Positions 25,618 through 33,556 of a stretch of DNA of 57,404 bases are shown piece after piece (within the stretch, counting starts at the first letter, position 1; each line of letters starts with the position of its first letter). Source of the DNA: a virus. The translations under genes were made by a program, and so were the position numbers. The stretch lies in IMG/VR virus record IMGVR_UViG_3300035698_026448, positions 1 through 57,404 of that record; one strand, written 5' to 3'. Under the pieces are notes generated by a model. The model was given only the letters and a program-made list of their open reading frames with translations, had not been told where the DNA came from and made no database searches.

Positions 25618-26673
25618 GTGTCAGATAAAGACTACACCCCCTTTAGGTCAGGACATCACTACATAGCAAAGAATCAAGGCGATTCTGCCCACCGTGATGC
25701 AGACAGATTCAAGCAATACAGAGAGCAGTATGAGGAATGGCCGCAACAGCAACGTCTGAGTGAGTTTCCAACCCACTTAGATTTAGAGTTGTCTAGCGCT
25801 TGTAATCTGCATTGCCCAATGTGTCATACCGTATACATCGAAGACCCATCTTTCAAGAAATTCAAGAATCAGCGAATGAAAGAAGCGCTGATGGAGATGG
25901 ACTTGTTTAAGAAGGCTATTGATGAAGCTACTCAGTATGGCCACTTTCACTCGATAAAATTGAATTATAGAGGTGAGAGCACACTGCATCCTCAGATTGT
26001 TGATTTCATTGCTTATGCCAAGAGCAAGAATGTTTTTGAGATCATGCTTAATACCAACGGAAACTATGATGTCGGGTTGAATCAGCAGATGGTAGAAGCT
26101 GGTTTGACATGGCTGTCAATTTCTCTAGATGCAATCAACCCCGGAACATATGACAAAGTTCGCGCAGGTGGAGACTTCTATAGGGCATATGCTTCAGCAA
26201 TAGACATGTGTAGATTTGCAGGAGATGTGAACTGTCATGTGAGTTTTGTTAAGCAGAAGATCAATTACGATGAAGTTGATGAATTCCTGAACTTCTGGAA
26301 TAAGATGCCCCTGAAGAAGATTCTAGTCAGTGATGTCTACAACCCAGGCGAGCTTATTAAAAATGACAGTGCCTTTACCGTGTTGAATTACAAGAAGAGT
26401 GATAAGTTTACTTGTCCGCAGTTGTGGCAGCGTATCTTGATGTTTAATGATGGAAGAATGTTCCCATGTTGTCATGCGTTTGAAGCACCTGATGATCTGT
26501 TGTTGGGTGATTTTCATGACGTATCTATCCACGAGGCGTGGCACTCTGAAAAATTACAGGACATAAGACGAATCCATAAATCTGGAGACTACCAAAATAT
26601 TGATACTTGTTACAGATGTGCATATCCAAAGCAGCCTGTACAGTTGAATGTTGAAAACATTGTAGGAGAATGA
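25618..26673 (+). CDS. Radical SAM protein with SPASM-type C-terminus
   Basis: 351 residues, GTG start with TAGGAG upstream. The 4Fe-4S cluster site is SACNLHCPMCH (Cys 62, 66, 69). RGESTLHPQIVDF and TNGNYDVGL are typical of the radical SAM barrel. The C-terminus has CPQLWQRILMFNDGRMFPCC and a TCYRCAYP pair, suggesting SPASM auxiliary clusters. In sugar loci such enzymes perform dehydration, epimerisation or peptide modification; the substrate is not predictable. The window also encodes IscU and an A-type carrier. Confidence 0.85.
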   Translation: MSDKDYTPFRSGHHYIAKNQGDSAHRDADRFKQYREQYEEWPQQQRLSEFPTHLDLELSSACNLHCPMCHTVYIEDPSFKKFKNQRMKEALMEMDLFKKAIDEATQYGHFHSIKLNYRGESTLHPQIVDFIAYAKSKNVFEIMLNTNGNYDVGLNQQMVEAGLTWLSISLDAINPGTYDKVRAGGDFYRAYASAIDMCRFAGDVNCHVSFVKQKINYDEVDEFLNFWNKMPLKKILVSDVYNPGELIKNDSAFTVLNYKKSDKFTCPQLWQRILMFNDGRMFPCCHAFEAPDDLLLGDFHDVSIHEAWHSEKLQDIRRIHKSGDYQNIDTCYRCAYPKQPVQLNVENIVGE

Positions 26674-26674
26674 T

Positions 26675-27463
26675 ATGTATAAGAACAAATTTGGACCTGA
26701 TCCTAGATGGGATTTAGGAAGTAAATGTCTTAGCGGTTTACCTGAGTTTATTTGCATAGGCGGTCCTTGCTCCATTGAAAGCGAGGATCAAGTAAACGAA
26801 CTGTTTGATTCTATTCAGCATGATGTTACTCACTTCAGAGGTGGAGTATTTAGAGCAGGCACTTATCCCGGCGACAATTGGGGATGGCAAATGGACTTGC
26901 TGAAGATGTATCACGAGGCTGCGAAGAGCAGGCGCAAGCCCAACATAGTTGATGTTCTAGACTTCCGTGATTTGGACAAGATCGACCCATATGCTGACGT
27001 CTTCCAAGTGGGTACCAGACAAAGCCAACATTATGCTTTGCTGAAGGAGCTAGGACAACAAAAGAAGCCAGTTGTTCTGAAGCGTGGTACTCACCAAACA
27101 ATGGCAGAGTTGATGGGATCACTAGAGTATATCCTCAAGGGTGGAAACAACAATGTGATACTCTGTGAGCGAGGAAGTGTTTCATATCTAGACCACAGCA
27201 GGTGGGAACTATCCATATCAATGATAGCCACATTGAAGCACTATACCAATATGCCGGTTATTGTTGATGCGAGTCATGGAACTGGCAATCGCCAGATTGT
27301 GAAGCAGATGACGTTGGCAGGAATTGCGGCAGGTGCAGATGGCATGCTTATTGAAACTCATCCTGATCCTGATAATTCTTTTTCAGATGCAGAGCAAGCA
27401 GTCAGTATTGAAGAATTTAAGGATATTGTAGATACAGCCAAGGCGATTAATCGGGTTATTTGA
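26675..27463 (+). CDS. DAHP synthase-like aldolase (DAHP/KDO8P synthase family)
   Basis: 262 residues. FICIGGPCSIES, RGGVFRAGTYPG, VVLKRGTHQTMAEL, NVILCERGS and PVIVDASHGTGNRQIV match type I-beta 3-deoxy-7-phosphoheptulonate synthases, and LIETHPDPDNSFSDAEQ closes the barrel. DASHGTG favours DAHP over KDO8P synthase, whose motif is DVTHSVQ. Condenses phosphoenolpyruvate with an aldose phosphate. Directly next to a cytidylyltransferase, so a 3-deoxy-2-ulosonic acid precursor for the glycan is a possible product. Confidence 0.8.
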   Translation: MYKNKFGPDPRWDLGSKCLSGLPEFICIGGPCSIESEDQVNELFDSIQHDVTHFRGGVFRAGTYPGDNWGWQMDLLKMYHEAAKSRRKPNIVDVLDFRDLDKIDPYADVFQVGTRQSQHYALLKELGQQKKPVVLKRGTHQTMAELMGSLEYILKGGNNNVILCERGSVSYLDHSRWELSISMIATLKHYTNMPVIVDASHGTGNRQIVKQMTLAGIAAGADGMLIETHPDPDNSFSDAEQAVSIEEFKDIVDTAKAINRVI

Positions 27464-27464
27464 T

Positions 27465-28160
27465 ATGAATTTCGGTGCATGTGTAACGGTTAGGCTGTCA
27501 TCTAAGCGTTTGCCAAGAAAAGCATTGGTAGATGTTTGTGGCGAGCCTTCTATTTACTGGCTGTGTCGTCAGTTGCAACACTCAGTAATACCATTTGTTA
27601 TTTGCACTTCTACAGAACCATCTGATGATGACATGGAAGAGTATTGTACTCAAAATAACATCAACTGTTTCAGAGGTTCTGAGTTGGATGTTTTGGGGAG
27701 AATGGTTGGTGCTGCCAGAGAGTATGGCTTTGATGCATTTTTCCGCATTACAGGGGACGACCTGTTTGTTGATCCTCATTATGTGAAGTTGGCAACTGAG
27801 CAATATGATGGAAGTGACTTTACATACACTAACCTTCCTAAAGGGACAGACTTTCAGATTGTTGATATTGACTACGCAGAAAAGACCTTACACGAGTGGG
27901 AAGGCAAAGATACAGAATATCTAACATGGATTTTCAATAGCGCTCCTCGACAGCAGTTTTTGAAGCTAATGGGTACAGATTCAAGCTATGCGTTCGAGCT
28001 TGACAGCGCTGATGATTTGGAAAATGTAAGATTCTTAGTGGAGTCACTAAAGGATCGTGAGGTATTCCGTGTTTCTGATATGATCGAGATCGCCCTTAAG
28101 TCTGGAAGATTTCCCATGAAGGATACTATTGATAGGAGAACCTGTGATGCCATTGCCTGA
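27465..28160 (+). CDS. SpsF/NeuA-like cytidylyltransferase
   Basis: 231 residues. VTVRLSSKRLPRKALVDVCG is the nucleotide-binding start, followed by FVICTSTEPSDDDMEEYC, CFRGSELDVLGRM and ITGDDLFVDP. This is the SpsF/CMP-KDO synthetase-type pattern. Would activate a sugar acid with CTP. One base separates it from the DAHP-synthase-like gene, which suggests consecutive steps. Confidence 0.8.
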   Translation: MNFGACVTVRLSSKRLPRKALVDVCGEPSIYWLCRQLQHSVIPFVICTSTEPSDDDMEEYCTQNNINCFRGSELDVLGRMVGAAREYGFDAFFRITGDDLFVDPHYVKLATEQYDGSDFTYTNLPKGTDFQIVDIDYAEKTLHEWEGKDTEYLTWIFNSAPRQQFLKLMGTDSSYAFELDSADDLENVRFLVESLKDREVFRVSDMIEIALKSGRFPMKDTIDRRTCDAIA

Positions 28161-28803
28161 TGTTAGTGTTATAGTAACATGCTACAACTACGGCAGATAT
28201 CTTGAGAGGTGTTTTCGTAGCCTATATAATCAAGAGCATATGAATAGATTCATCTACGAGGTGATTGCAGTAGATGACTCTAGTACCGATGATACTGAGC
28301 GAGTGTGCCATAAGTTTGATCGCAAGTACGATAACTTCAAGTACATTCAAAACGTCAAAAACAGAGGGCTAGCAGCATCCTGCAATATAGCAGTAGCAGC
28401 TAGTGAGGGCAGGTACATTGTACGAGTAGATGCTGACGACTATGTTAATCGTCATTTTCTGTGGTTGCTTAAGGTCTCCCTAGATAAGAATAGGAAATAC
28501 CAAGCGTTCTGCTGCGATTATGTAGAATGCGATTTGTTTGAGCAAGTCATCAGGTTTGTTAGTCCTGTTGATGAGCAAATAGCTTGCGGAGTCATGTATC
28601 GAAGAGAGTTCTTATACGACGTTGGTCTGTATAACGAAGATTTTGAGTATCGTGAAGGGCATGAGTTGCGACAGAGGTTTGAAAGCAAATACAGTATAGG
28701 TTATTTGCCCATACCTCTATATTACGTTAGAAAACATGATAGCAATAGAACCCTTAATACAGAAAAGGTTGCTCAATTTGACGGAAAACTCGAAGACATT
28801 TAA
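28147..28803 (+). CDS. GT2 family glycosyltransferase
   Basis: 218 residues from ATG 28147 with AGGAG 8 bases upstream. DVSVIVTCYNYGRYLERC, VIAVDDSSTDDTER, NRGLAASCNIAVAAS and VRVDADDYVN are textbook GT2 motifs. Overlaps the previous gene by 14 bases and the following kinase gene by 68. Confidence 0.85.
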   Translation: MPLPDVSVIVTCYNYGRYLERCFRSLYNQEHMNRFIYEVIAVDDSSTDDTERVCHKFDRKYDNFKYIQNVKNRGLAASCNIAVAASEGRYIVRVDADDYVNRHFLWLLKVSLDKNRKYQAFCCDYVECDLFEQVIRFVSPVDEQIACGVMYRREFLYDVGLYNEDFEYREGHELRQRFESKYSIGYLPIPLYYVRKHDSNRTLNTEKVAQFDGKLEDI

Positions 28804-29755
28804 GGGCAAAATACTTGTAGTAGGCGATGTCATACTTGACCGATTCACCTATGGCAATGCTTCTCGTATTGCTCCTGAAGCTCCAGTGCCAGTGGTGCTG
28901 TCTTCGGATGAAGTGCATATGCTGGGAGGGGCAGCTAACTCAGCAGTCAACCTAGCATCTCTGGGCTGTCAAGTCCATCTGGTTGGAATAATTGGAAGTG
29001 ACCCAGAGGGCGGGATAGTACATTCTCTAATCAAGGATTCTTTAGTACATAGCAATCACTTGTTCAAAAGTACAAAGTGTACCATACTCAAGAGCAGAGT
29101 CATTGCTAATGACCAGTATGTAGTCAGGGTAGATAGAGAAAGTGTGTTTGATCCGCACGATGACTTGGTTGACTTGTTGTGGTCTGATGAATTAATCAAA
29201 AGCTATGATGCAATTTTGATTTCGGATTATGCCAAGGGAACTATTAGTAATTCAGTTATGGATGCAGTGGTATCTCATGGTGTACCAGTGTACGTTGACC
29301 CCAAGCCGCAGCACAGTCATCTTTACCACTCAGCATTCATGATGTGTCCAAATCAACACGAAGCCCACAGCATTCTTCAGTGTCAGTCCCGTGATCCCTA
29401 TGTTTTAGTCAAAGGTGTCAAGGATAAATTTGGATTGCAAGTTTCTGTCGTAACCCTTTCCGAAGATGGTTTGATCGTAAATGATGAAGATGGAAGGACA
29501 TTTCACTTGCCAGCATATCCGCTGTCAGTTCAGGAGCGACACCATAAGATGGATGTCACAGGGGCGGGAGATGCTTTTTGTAGCGTGTTCGTAGCATGTA
29601 AATGTTCTGGATACAATACTCTGGAGTCATCCATAATAGGAAACATGGCAGCATCAATATCAGTTAATACTATAGGCACATCAGTATGCTCTTTACCACA
29701 ACTCGCCAAAGAGATGAGTAATGTGCAAAAAATTGTAGAGGAGCAAAACCAATGA
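28736..29755 (+). CDS. hldA: HldA/RfaE1-like heptose-7-phosphate kinase
   Basis: 339 residues, PfkB family. VVGDVILDRFTYG, SRIAPEAPVPVV and MLGGAANSAVNLASLG are hallmarks of the HldE/RfaE kinase domain, and VTGAGDAFCSV is the active site. Phosphorylates D-glycero-beta-D-manno-heptose 7-phosphate at C1. ATG 28736 overlaps the GT2 gene by 68 bases; TTG codons slightly downstream are alternatives. Fits the pathway with GmhA (12675) and the nucleotidyltransferase fusion (20494). A GmhB phosphatase is not seen. Confidence 0.85.
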   Translation: MIAIEPLIQKRLLNLTENSKTFKGKILVVGDVILDRFTYGNASRIAPEAPVPVVLSSDEVHMLGGAANSAVNLASLGCQVHLVGIIGSDPEGGIVHSLIKDSLVHSNHLFKSTKCTILKSRVIANDQYVVRVDRESVFDPHDDLVDLLWSDELIKSYDAILISDYAKGTISNSVMDAVVSHGVPVYVDPKPQHSHLYHSAFMMCPNQHEAHSILQCQSRDPYVLVKGVKDKFGLQVSVVTLSEDGLIVNDEDGRTFHLPAYPLSVQERHHKMDVTGAGDAFCSVFVACKCSGYNTLESSIIGNMAASISVNTIGTSVCSLPQLAKEMSNVQKIVEEQNQ

Positions 29756-30174
29756 GACAATGGCTACCGACATTTGCTGAGCTAGTGGATCGTTTGTCTA
29801 TCCACCAACTCAAAGAAGTTATGATACCAGAGCATAAAAAGAAGTATGCTGACGAGATGAAGATGATCGTACATGATCTCAACCTGCTTATTCAAGATGG
29901 AGATTTCAAGCTAACAGGAAAGATGATAGCAGCCATCATTGCGATGGCAGAAATGAATACTCACATATGGTATAATGAGTCTAAGGCTAGACAGGGCAAG
30001 TCTGCAATACAGGATGATACAGATTTGTTGCGACTTACTCATGGACTTAACGGCATACGCAGCAGACTCACCAACCTTATAACCACAGAGTTGGGAGAGA
30101 CCAGACAGGATTATAAGACTGATTGTTTGGCAGCCGAATTCAAAGACTGGGACTTGAGCATTTTGAAGGAATAA
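29752..30174 (+). CDS. Helical hypothetical protein of glycan locus
   Basis: 140 residues, ATGA overlap with the kinase gene. All-helical by appearance: FAELVDRLSIHQLKEVMIPEHKKKYADE, then MNTHIWYNESKAR and DDTDLLRLTHGLNGIRSRL. I recall similar small proteins in polysaccharide loci but cannot name the function. Confidence 0.6.
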   Translation: MRQWLPTFAELVDRLSIHQLKEVMIPEHKKKYADEMKMIVHDLNLLIQDGDFKLTGKMIAAIIAMAEMNTHIWYNESKARQGKSAIQDDTDLLRLTHGLNGIRSRLTNLITTELGETRQDYKTDCLAAEFKDWDLSILKE

Positions 30175-30175
30175 C

Positions 30176-31102
30176 ATGAAAATTTTAGTCATAGGTGGAT
30201 GCGGATATATAGGAAGTGTTCTTGTTGAGTATCTAATCAACAAGGGGCACAATGTCACAGTATTTGACAATCTCAGATATGGTCAGAATCCATTTCTTAA
30301 CCTGTTGCATACTCAAAGGTTGTCGATAGAAATAGGGGATTGTAGAGATGAATCTAGAATAACCGACCTGCTTCCAGGCTATGACTGCGTAATACATCTT
30401 GCTGCCATAGTTGGCGCTCCATCTTGTGATGCCAACCCCTTTGATGCTACTACCATAAACTTAGATGCTGTCAAGATTTTAGTCAAACATTTGAGCAGTC
30501 AGCAAATGTTGCTTTTCCCGTGCTCCAATAGTGGATATGGCATTGGCGAAGATGGGATGTACTGTACAGAAGAGTCGCCTTTGCGCCCTGTGAGTCTGTA
30601 TGGTCAACTGAAGGTAGCTGCCGAGTCCGAAGTCTTATCAAGAGAGAATTCTATCAGCTTCAGGCTGGCAACAGTTTTTGGACCCTCTCCATGCATGAGA
30701 ACGGGATTGCTGGTCAACGATTTTGTACTGAAGGCAATTCAAGACAGAAGCATAGTTTTGTTTGAGTCACATTTTAAGAGAAACTACATACATATCATTG
30801 ACGTGGCTAGGGCTTTTGTTTTGGCAATAGATCAATTCGATGATATGAAAACCAATGTTTTTAACGTGGGTCTAAGTGATGCTAATCTTTCCAAGAAAGA
30901 ACTTTGTGATACGATAGCTAAGTACCTTAAGTTTGCCTTGATAGAAGAAGAATTTAGTAAGGACGTAGATCGTCGTAACTACATTGTATCCAACGACAAA
31001 ATCGAAAGTCATGGTTTTGTCTCAAGTAAGACGCTTGATGACGGTATTCAGGAATTGATAGAAGCGTATAAGTTAACACAGGTGTCTTATTACAAACATT
31101 AG
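30176..31102 (+). CDS. NAD-dependent epimerase/dehydratase (SDR)
   Basis: 308 residues. ILVIGGCGYIGSVLVEYL binds NAD(P); VIHLAAIVGAPSC, SLYGQLKVAAE (YxxxK) and RLATVFGPSPCMR complete the extended SDR pattern. FKRNYIHIIDVARAF is the substrate-side motif. Could act as the final epimerase on a nucleotide heptose, but HldD-specific residues cannot be judged by eye. Confidence 0.8.
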   Translation: MKILVIGGCGYIGSVLVEYLINKGHNVTVFDNLRYGQNPFLNLLHTQRLSIEIGDCRDESRITDLLPGYDCVIHLAAIVGAPSCDANPFDATTINLDAVKILVKHLSSQQMLLFPCSNSGYGIGEDGMYCTEESPLRPVSLYGQLKVAAESEVLSRENSISFRLATVFGPSPCMRTGLLVNDFVLKAIQDRSIVLFESHFKRNYIHIIDVARAFVLAIDQFDDMKTNVFNVGLSDANLSKKELCDTIAKYLKFALIEEEFSKDVDRRNYIVSNDKIESHGFVSSKTLDDGIQELIEAYKLTQVSYYKH

Positions 31103-31109
31103 GCATGTC

Positions 31110-32060
31110 ATGAAAAATACTACACTTCTGCTGAAATACAACAAGGTAACAAACGATTCGTTTCGTCGTTTAGCCTCGGTGTTGCCTGATGTAAAATACG
31201 GCGATCTGTCGATTTTTGGTGATAAAATGGATGTGTTGCCATACGATGCTTTGGCAACATACTTGAAGAGTCTAATGCCTTTTCATAAGGTAGTGGTGGG
31301 AGACATCTTCTGGCCTGCGGGACAACGATTGTGCCAATGGAGCAAACAGAATGGGGTCAAATGTTATTTCTTGCAGCATGGACAATGGATATACACAAAG
31401 AATAAAATGTCACCTCAATCTTTGCCACACTGCACGTTGGTCTATGGTGACAACGTAGCCAACATGATTAAGCAGTGGCCCTACGGCAGCAAGTCGCAGG
31501 TAGAGGCTACCGGTAATCCAAAATACGATCTAGTCACTCCGGTCAGTGGTGGTAAATATGTGTATTTTTGCCCACCTGTTATGAAAGAGTTAGTACCCAG
31601 TGGGTCTCATAAAATACACAAACGAAATGTCAAGTTGCTTCATTCAATGGCTAATCTGGATAGTGAGATAGAAATTCTGCTGCATCCACATTATCGAGAG
31701 GGTCACATTTCTGTACTTCAGCAACTCTTTCCTACTGCCAAGGTGGCTGACCCCAAATCTGATCCACTGCCCCTCATATTGGGGGCATCGCATGTTTTGA
31801 CTCACCGTAATTCAACAACTGTTATGGATGCCATTGCATGCGGCAAACCATCTGTGTTGTTAGATTTCAGGGGACAGGATAAATCTTTCTTCTCAAGAGG
31901 ATATTTCCAAGAATTTGCCGTAGAATGTGATACGATTGATGACTGTAAGCAAGCGTTATCTACCCCGCCGACTCTCATGGTTGATGCAGGTTATTCACAC
32001 AAAGCCAAACCATACCTATATCTGGGTGATGCTTCTGCACGCATTTCGAGTATAATGTAA
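31110..32060 (+). CDS. CDP-glycerol-transferase-like GT-B enzyme
   Basis: 316 residues. CYFLQHGQWIYTKNK, VEATGNPKYDLVTP, EILLHPHYREGH and VLTHRNSTTVMDAIACGKPSVLLDF resemble the CDP-glycerol glycerophosphotransferase/polysialyltransferase-type GT-B fold, including an HPHY motif and a donor-site S/T-rich loop. Last gene of the glycan island. Its final codons contain a TATAAT box for the next gene. Confidence 0.6.
   Translation: MKNTTLLLKYNKVTNDSFRRLASVLPDVKYGDLSIFGDKMDVLPYDALATYLKSLMPFHKVVVGDIFWPAGQRLCQWSKQNGVKCYFLQHGQWIYTKNKMSPQSLPHCTLVYGDNVANMIKQWPYGSKSQVEATGNPKYDLVTPVSGGKYVYFCPPVMKELVPSGSHKIHKRNVKLLHSMANLDSEIEILLHPHYREGHISVLQQLFPTAKVADPKSDPLPLILGASHVLTHRNSTTVMDAIACGKPSVLLDFRGQDKSFFSRGYFQEFAVECDTIDDCKQALSTPPTLMVDAGYSHKAKPYLYLGDASARISSIM
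32051..32056 (+). promoter_or_regulatory. GTATAAT box inside 3' end of 31110 gene, leaderless start at 32062
   Basis: TATAAT then 5 nt (gtaat) to ATG 32062, with no Shine-Dalgarno. The box overlaps the last codons and stop of the upstream gene. Confidence 0.55.
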
Positions 32061-32061
32061 T

Positions 32062-32328
32062 ATGTCACATAGAGTAACGATCATTTGCGATAATTGTAGG
32101 ACCGAGTTTACCATGAGTGATGAGATGGAGCTTCCTCCATATTGGATGGGAGTCCCTATTAGCATTGCTAATGGTGACGGTGTAATAAACAACAGAGAGC
32201 ACTTCATGCATACTTGCTCGCTTGAGTGTCTGGCAGAATACGTGCTGGGTGATGTAATGAAGGAAAAGATGATGCTGGTAGATAAGGATGAGGATGAAGA
32301 GTTTCCGATGGAAGAGGAGGACGAATAA
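32062..32328 (+). CDS. Small zinc-binding acidic protein
   Basis: 88 residues. IICDNCRTEF and HTCSLECLAEYV give two CxxC/CxxxC pairs that could form a treble-clef-type zinc site. The tail is strongly acidic (DKDEDEEFPMEEEDE). Predicted leaderless mRNA. Stop overlaps the next ATG (TAATG). Function unknown. Confidence 0.6.
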   Translation: MSHRVTIICDNCRTEFTMSDEMELPPYWMGVPISIANGDGVINNREHFMHTCSLECLAEYVLGDVMKEKMMLVDKDEDEEFPMEEEDE

Positions 32329-32879
32329 TGTTAACACCTATACAATGGGGTGGAGTTGTAAACCATGTGAAAAGCAAGATCAGCTATTTCTATGATCCTG
32401 CCATTGGATTTACCGAAAACTCTGACTTGCGGGAGCAATTGAACATCAAGCACAAGGGTGCCTACATAGGATTTGATGATGGGCAAGGCTTGGTTTTCCG
32501 AGATGGTTTTTTGGCTGAGGATACCCAGAACATTCTGGAAAGTTTTGACCGATTGACGGACAAGATGTATACGACCATGAAAAACGCTGATGTTCCAGCC
32601 ACCAAAGTCCATACAGGATCACTGTACTACACAATAATAACCGATGTCACCTATCTGCCTAATCCGATCCAGTGGAACGATAATCGTGACGGCATCTATT
32701 TTATGTGGGGTCAAGATTACAGGGCCTTATATTTGCCGTATCAAATCCAGAAAATGAGCCTCAACCAAATCGAGGTGATGGACCGTTTATGCAGTCTTGC
32801 AGCAGGGGTTGCAGCAAATCTCTGGCGATTCCCAGAGGGTCTATGCTTCAAATTGACCTGCCATTCACATTCTTCCTAA
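32328..32879 (+). CDS. AMMECR1-like protein (divergent)
   Basis: 183 residues. The C-terminal half shows TDVTYLPNPIQW, DGIYFMWGQDYRALYLPYQI and a LCSLAAGVAANLWRFPEG segment. This parallels AMMECR1 domains, where a sensor-like GIxxxxGxxxAxxLPQVA strand precedes an LCxKAGLxxxxW helix. The family's LRGCIG motif is not visible, so the active region may be changed. Family partner: the AmrS-like radical SAM enzyme at 5137. Biochemical role unknown. Confidence 0.5.
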   Translation: MLTPIQWGGVVNHVKSKISYFYDPAIGFTENSDLREQLNIKHKGAYIGFDDGQGLVFRDGFLAEDTQNILESFDRLTDKMYTTMKNADVPATKVHTGSLYYTIITDVTYLPNPIQWNDNRDGIYFMWGQDYRALYLPYQIQKMSLNQIEVMDRLCSLAAGVAANLWRFPEGLCFKLTCHSHSS

Positions 32880-32887
32880 TTTTTCGC

Positions 32888-32915
32888 TTGCCTTTTCTGT
32901 CCTGCGACGTATAAT
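32888..32915 (+). promoter_or_regulatory. Promoter for 32946 gene
   Basis: TTGCCT (32888-32893), 16-nt spacer, TATAAT (32910-32915) preceded by G. GGAGGATTGAA precedes the start codon downstream. Confidence 0.6.
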
Positions 32916-32945
32916 GGAGCAAGGTACTTAAAGAGGAGGATTGAA

Positions 32946-33152
32946 ATGTTCGAGAAAGTAACCATCAAGTACGACGGTGCAGTACAAGAATTTGTCTTGG
33001 CAGAGCTTGACCTTGCCAATCCAGAAAACCCATCAGATGCAGAGTTGAAGCAAGCTATGTGTCTGGCTTTAGATGTAGACTCTCTTAACGGATACGATGT
33101 TTATCGGGCAGATACGGTGATTAACGTCGCTCCACATGCACAATACGCGTAA
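32946..33152 (+). CDS. Small protein, possible beta-grasp fold
   Basis: 68 residues with its own promoter, GGAGG and terminator, so it is expressed as a single gene. The N-terminal FEKVTIKYDGAVQEFVL looks like a beta hairpin, followed by a helix (DAELKQAMCLALDV) and a strand near the end (TVINVAPHAQYA). The size and strand-helix order would suit a ubiquitin-like fold, for example as in PRTRC protein C, but there is no terminal GG and similarity is weak. Confidence 0.5.
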   Translation: MFEKVTIKYDGAVQEFVLAELDLANPENPSDAELKQAMCLALDVDSLNGYDVYRADTVINVAPHAQYA

Positions 33153-33199
33153 GCAGTACGCATAAACAGCAGTACACGGGGTTCGCCCTCCGTGGAGCA

Positions 33200-33236
33200 G
33201 TGGTTACTATTTCGTAGTAGCCGCTGCTTTTTTGTG
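33200..33236 (+). terminator. Intrinsic terminator
   Basis: A 14-bp stem AGCAGTGGTTACTA / TAGTAGCCGCTGCT (with G-T pairs) closed by a short loop and followed by TTTTTT. A second small hairpin CACGG...CCGTG lies just upstream. Confidence 0.8.
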
Positions 33237-33242
33237 TATAAT
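33237..33242 (+). promoter_or_regulatory. GTATAAT box directly after a terminator
   Basis: TTTTTTGTGTATAAT: the terminator U-tract runs into a new -10 box for the 33294 gene. Confidence 0.5.
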
Positions 33243-33293
33243 ATTCAAGAGGGAATTCAGGGAGTTTAGTCGAATTCTACTCGGAGGATTACA

Positions 33294-33500
33294 GTGGAAC
33301 CAATAGATGGACAATGTGATTCCGATCATGATGCCTGCCAGATAGTGTCCGCATATCTTAGTGAAGATGCTGTATCAAACTGGATCGACCATCATCATTG
33401 CCAGTATCATATCAAGGATACTTGGGAAATTGTTGGTAAAGTGGAATTTATTGACGGTAAGTGGAAGTATAGTGCTTGGGAGCCAAAAGATGGCTTATAG
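33294..33500 (+). CDS. Small hypothetical protein
   Basis: 68 residues, GTG start with CGGAGGATTACA directly upstream. Acidic and His-rich (DHDACQIV, WIDHHHCQYHIKDTW), ending in VEFIDGKWKYSAW, which looks like a small beta hairpin. Not recognised. Confidence 0.6.
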   Translation: MEPIDGQCDSDHDACQIVSAYLSEDAVSNWIDHHHCQYHIKDTWEIVGKVEFIDGKWKYSAWEPKDGL

Positions 33501-33556
33501 TGAAGCGGTGTCATATATTCAGGAGGTGAAGTGACGCATTTTTCCGAATAGGAGGT

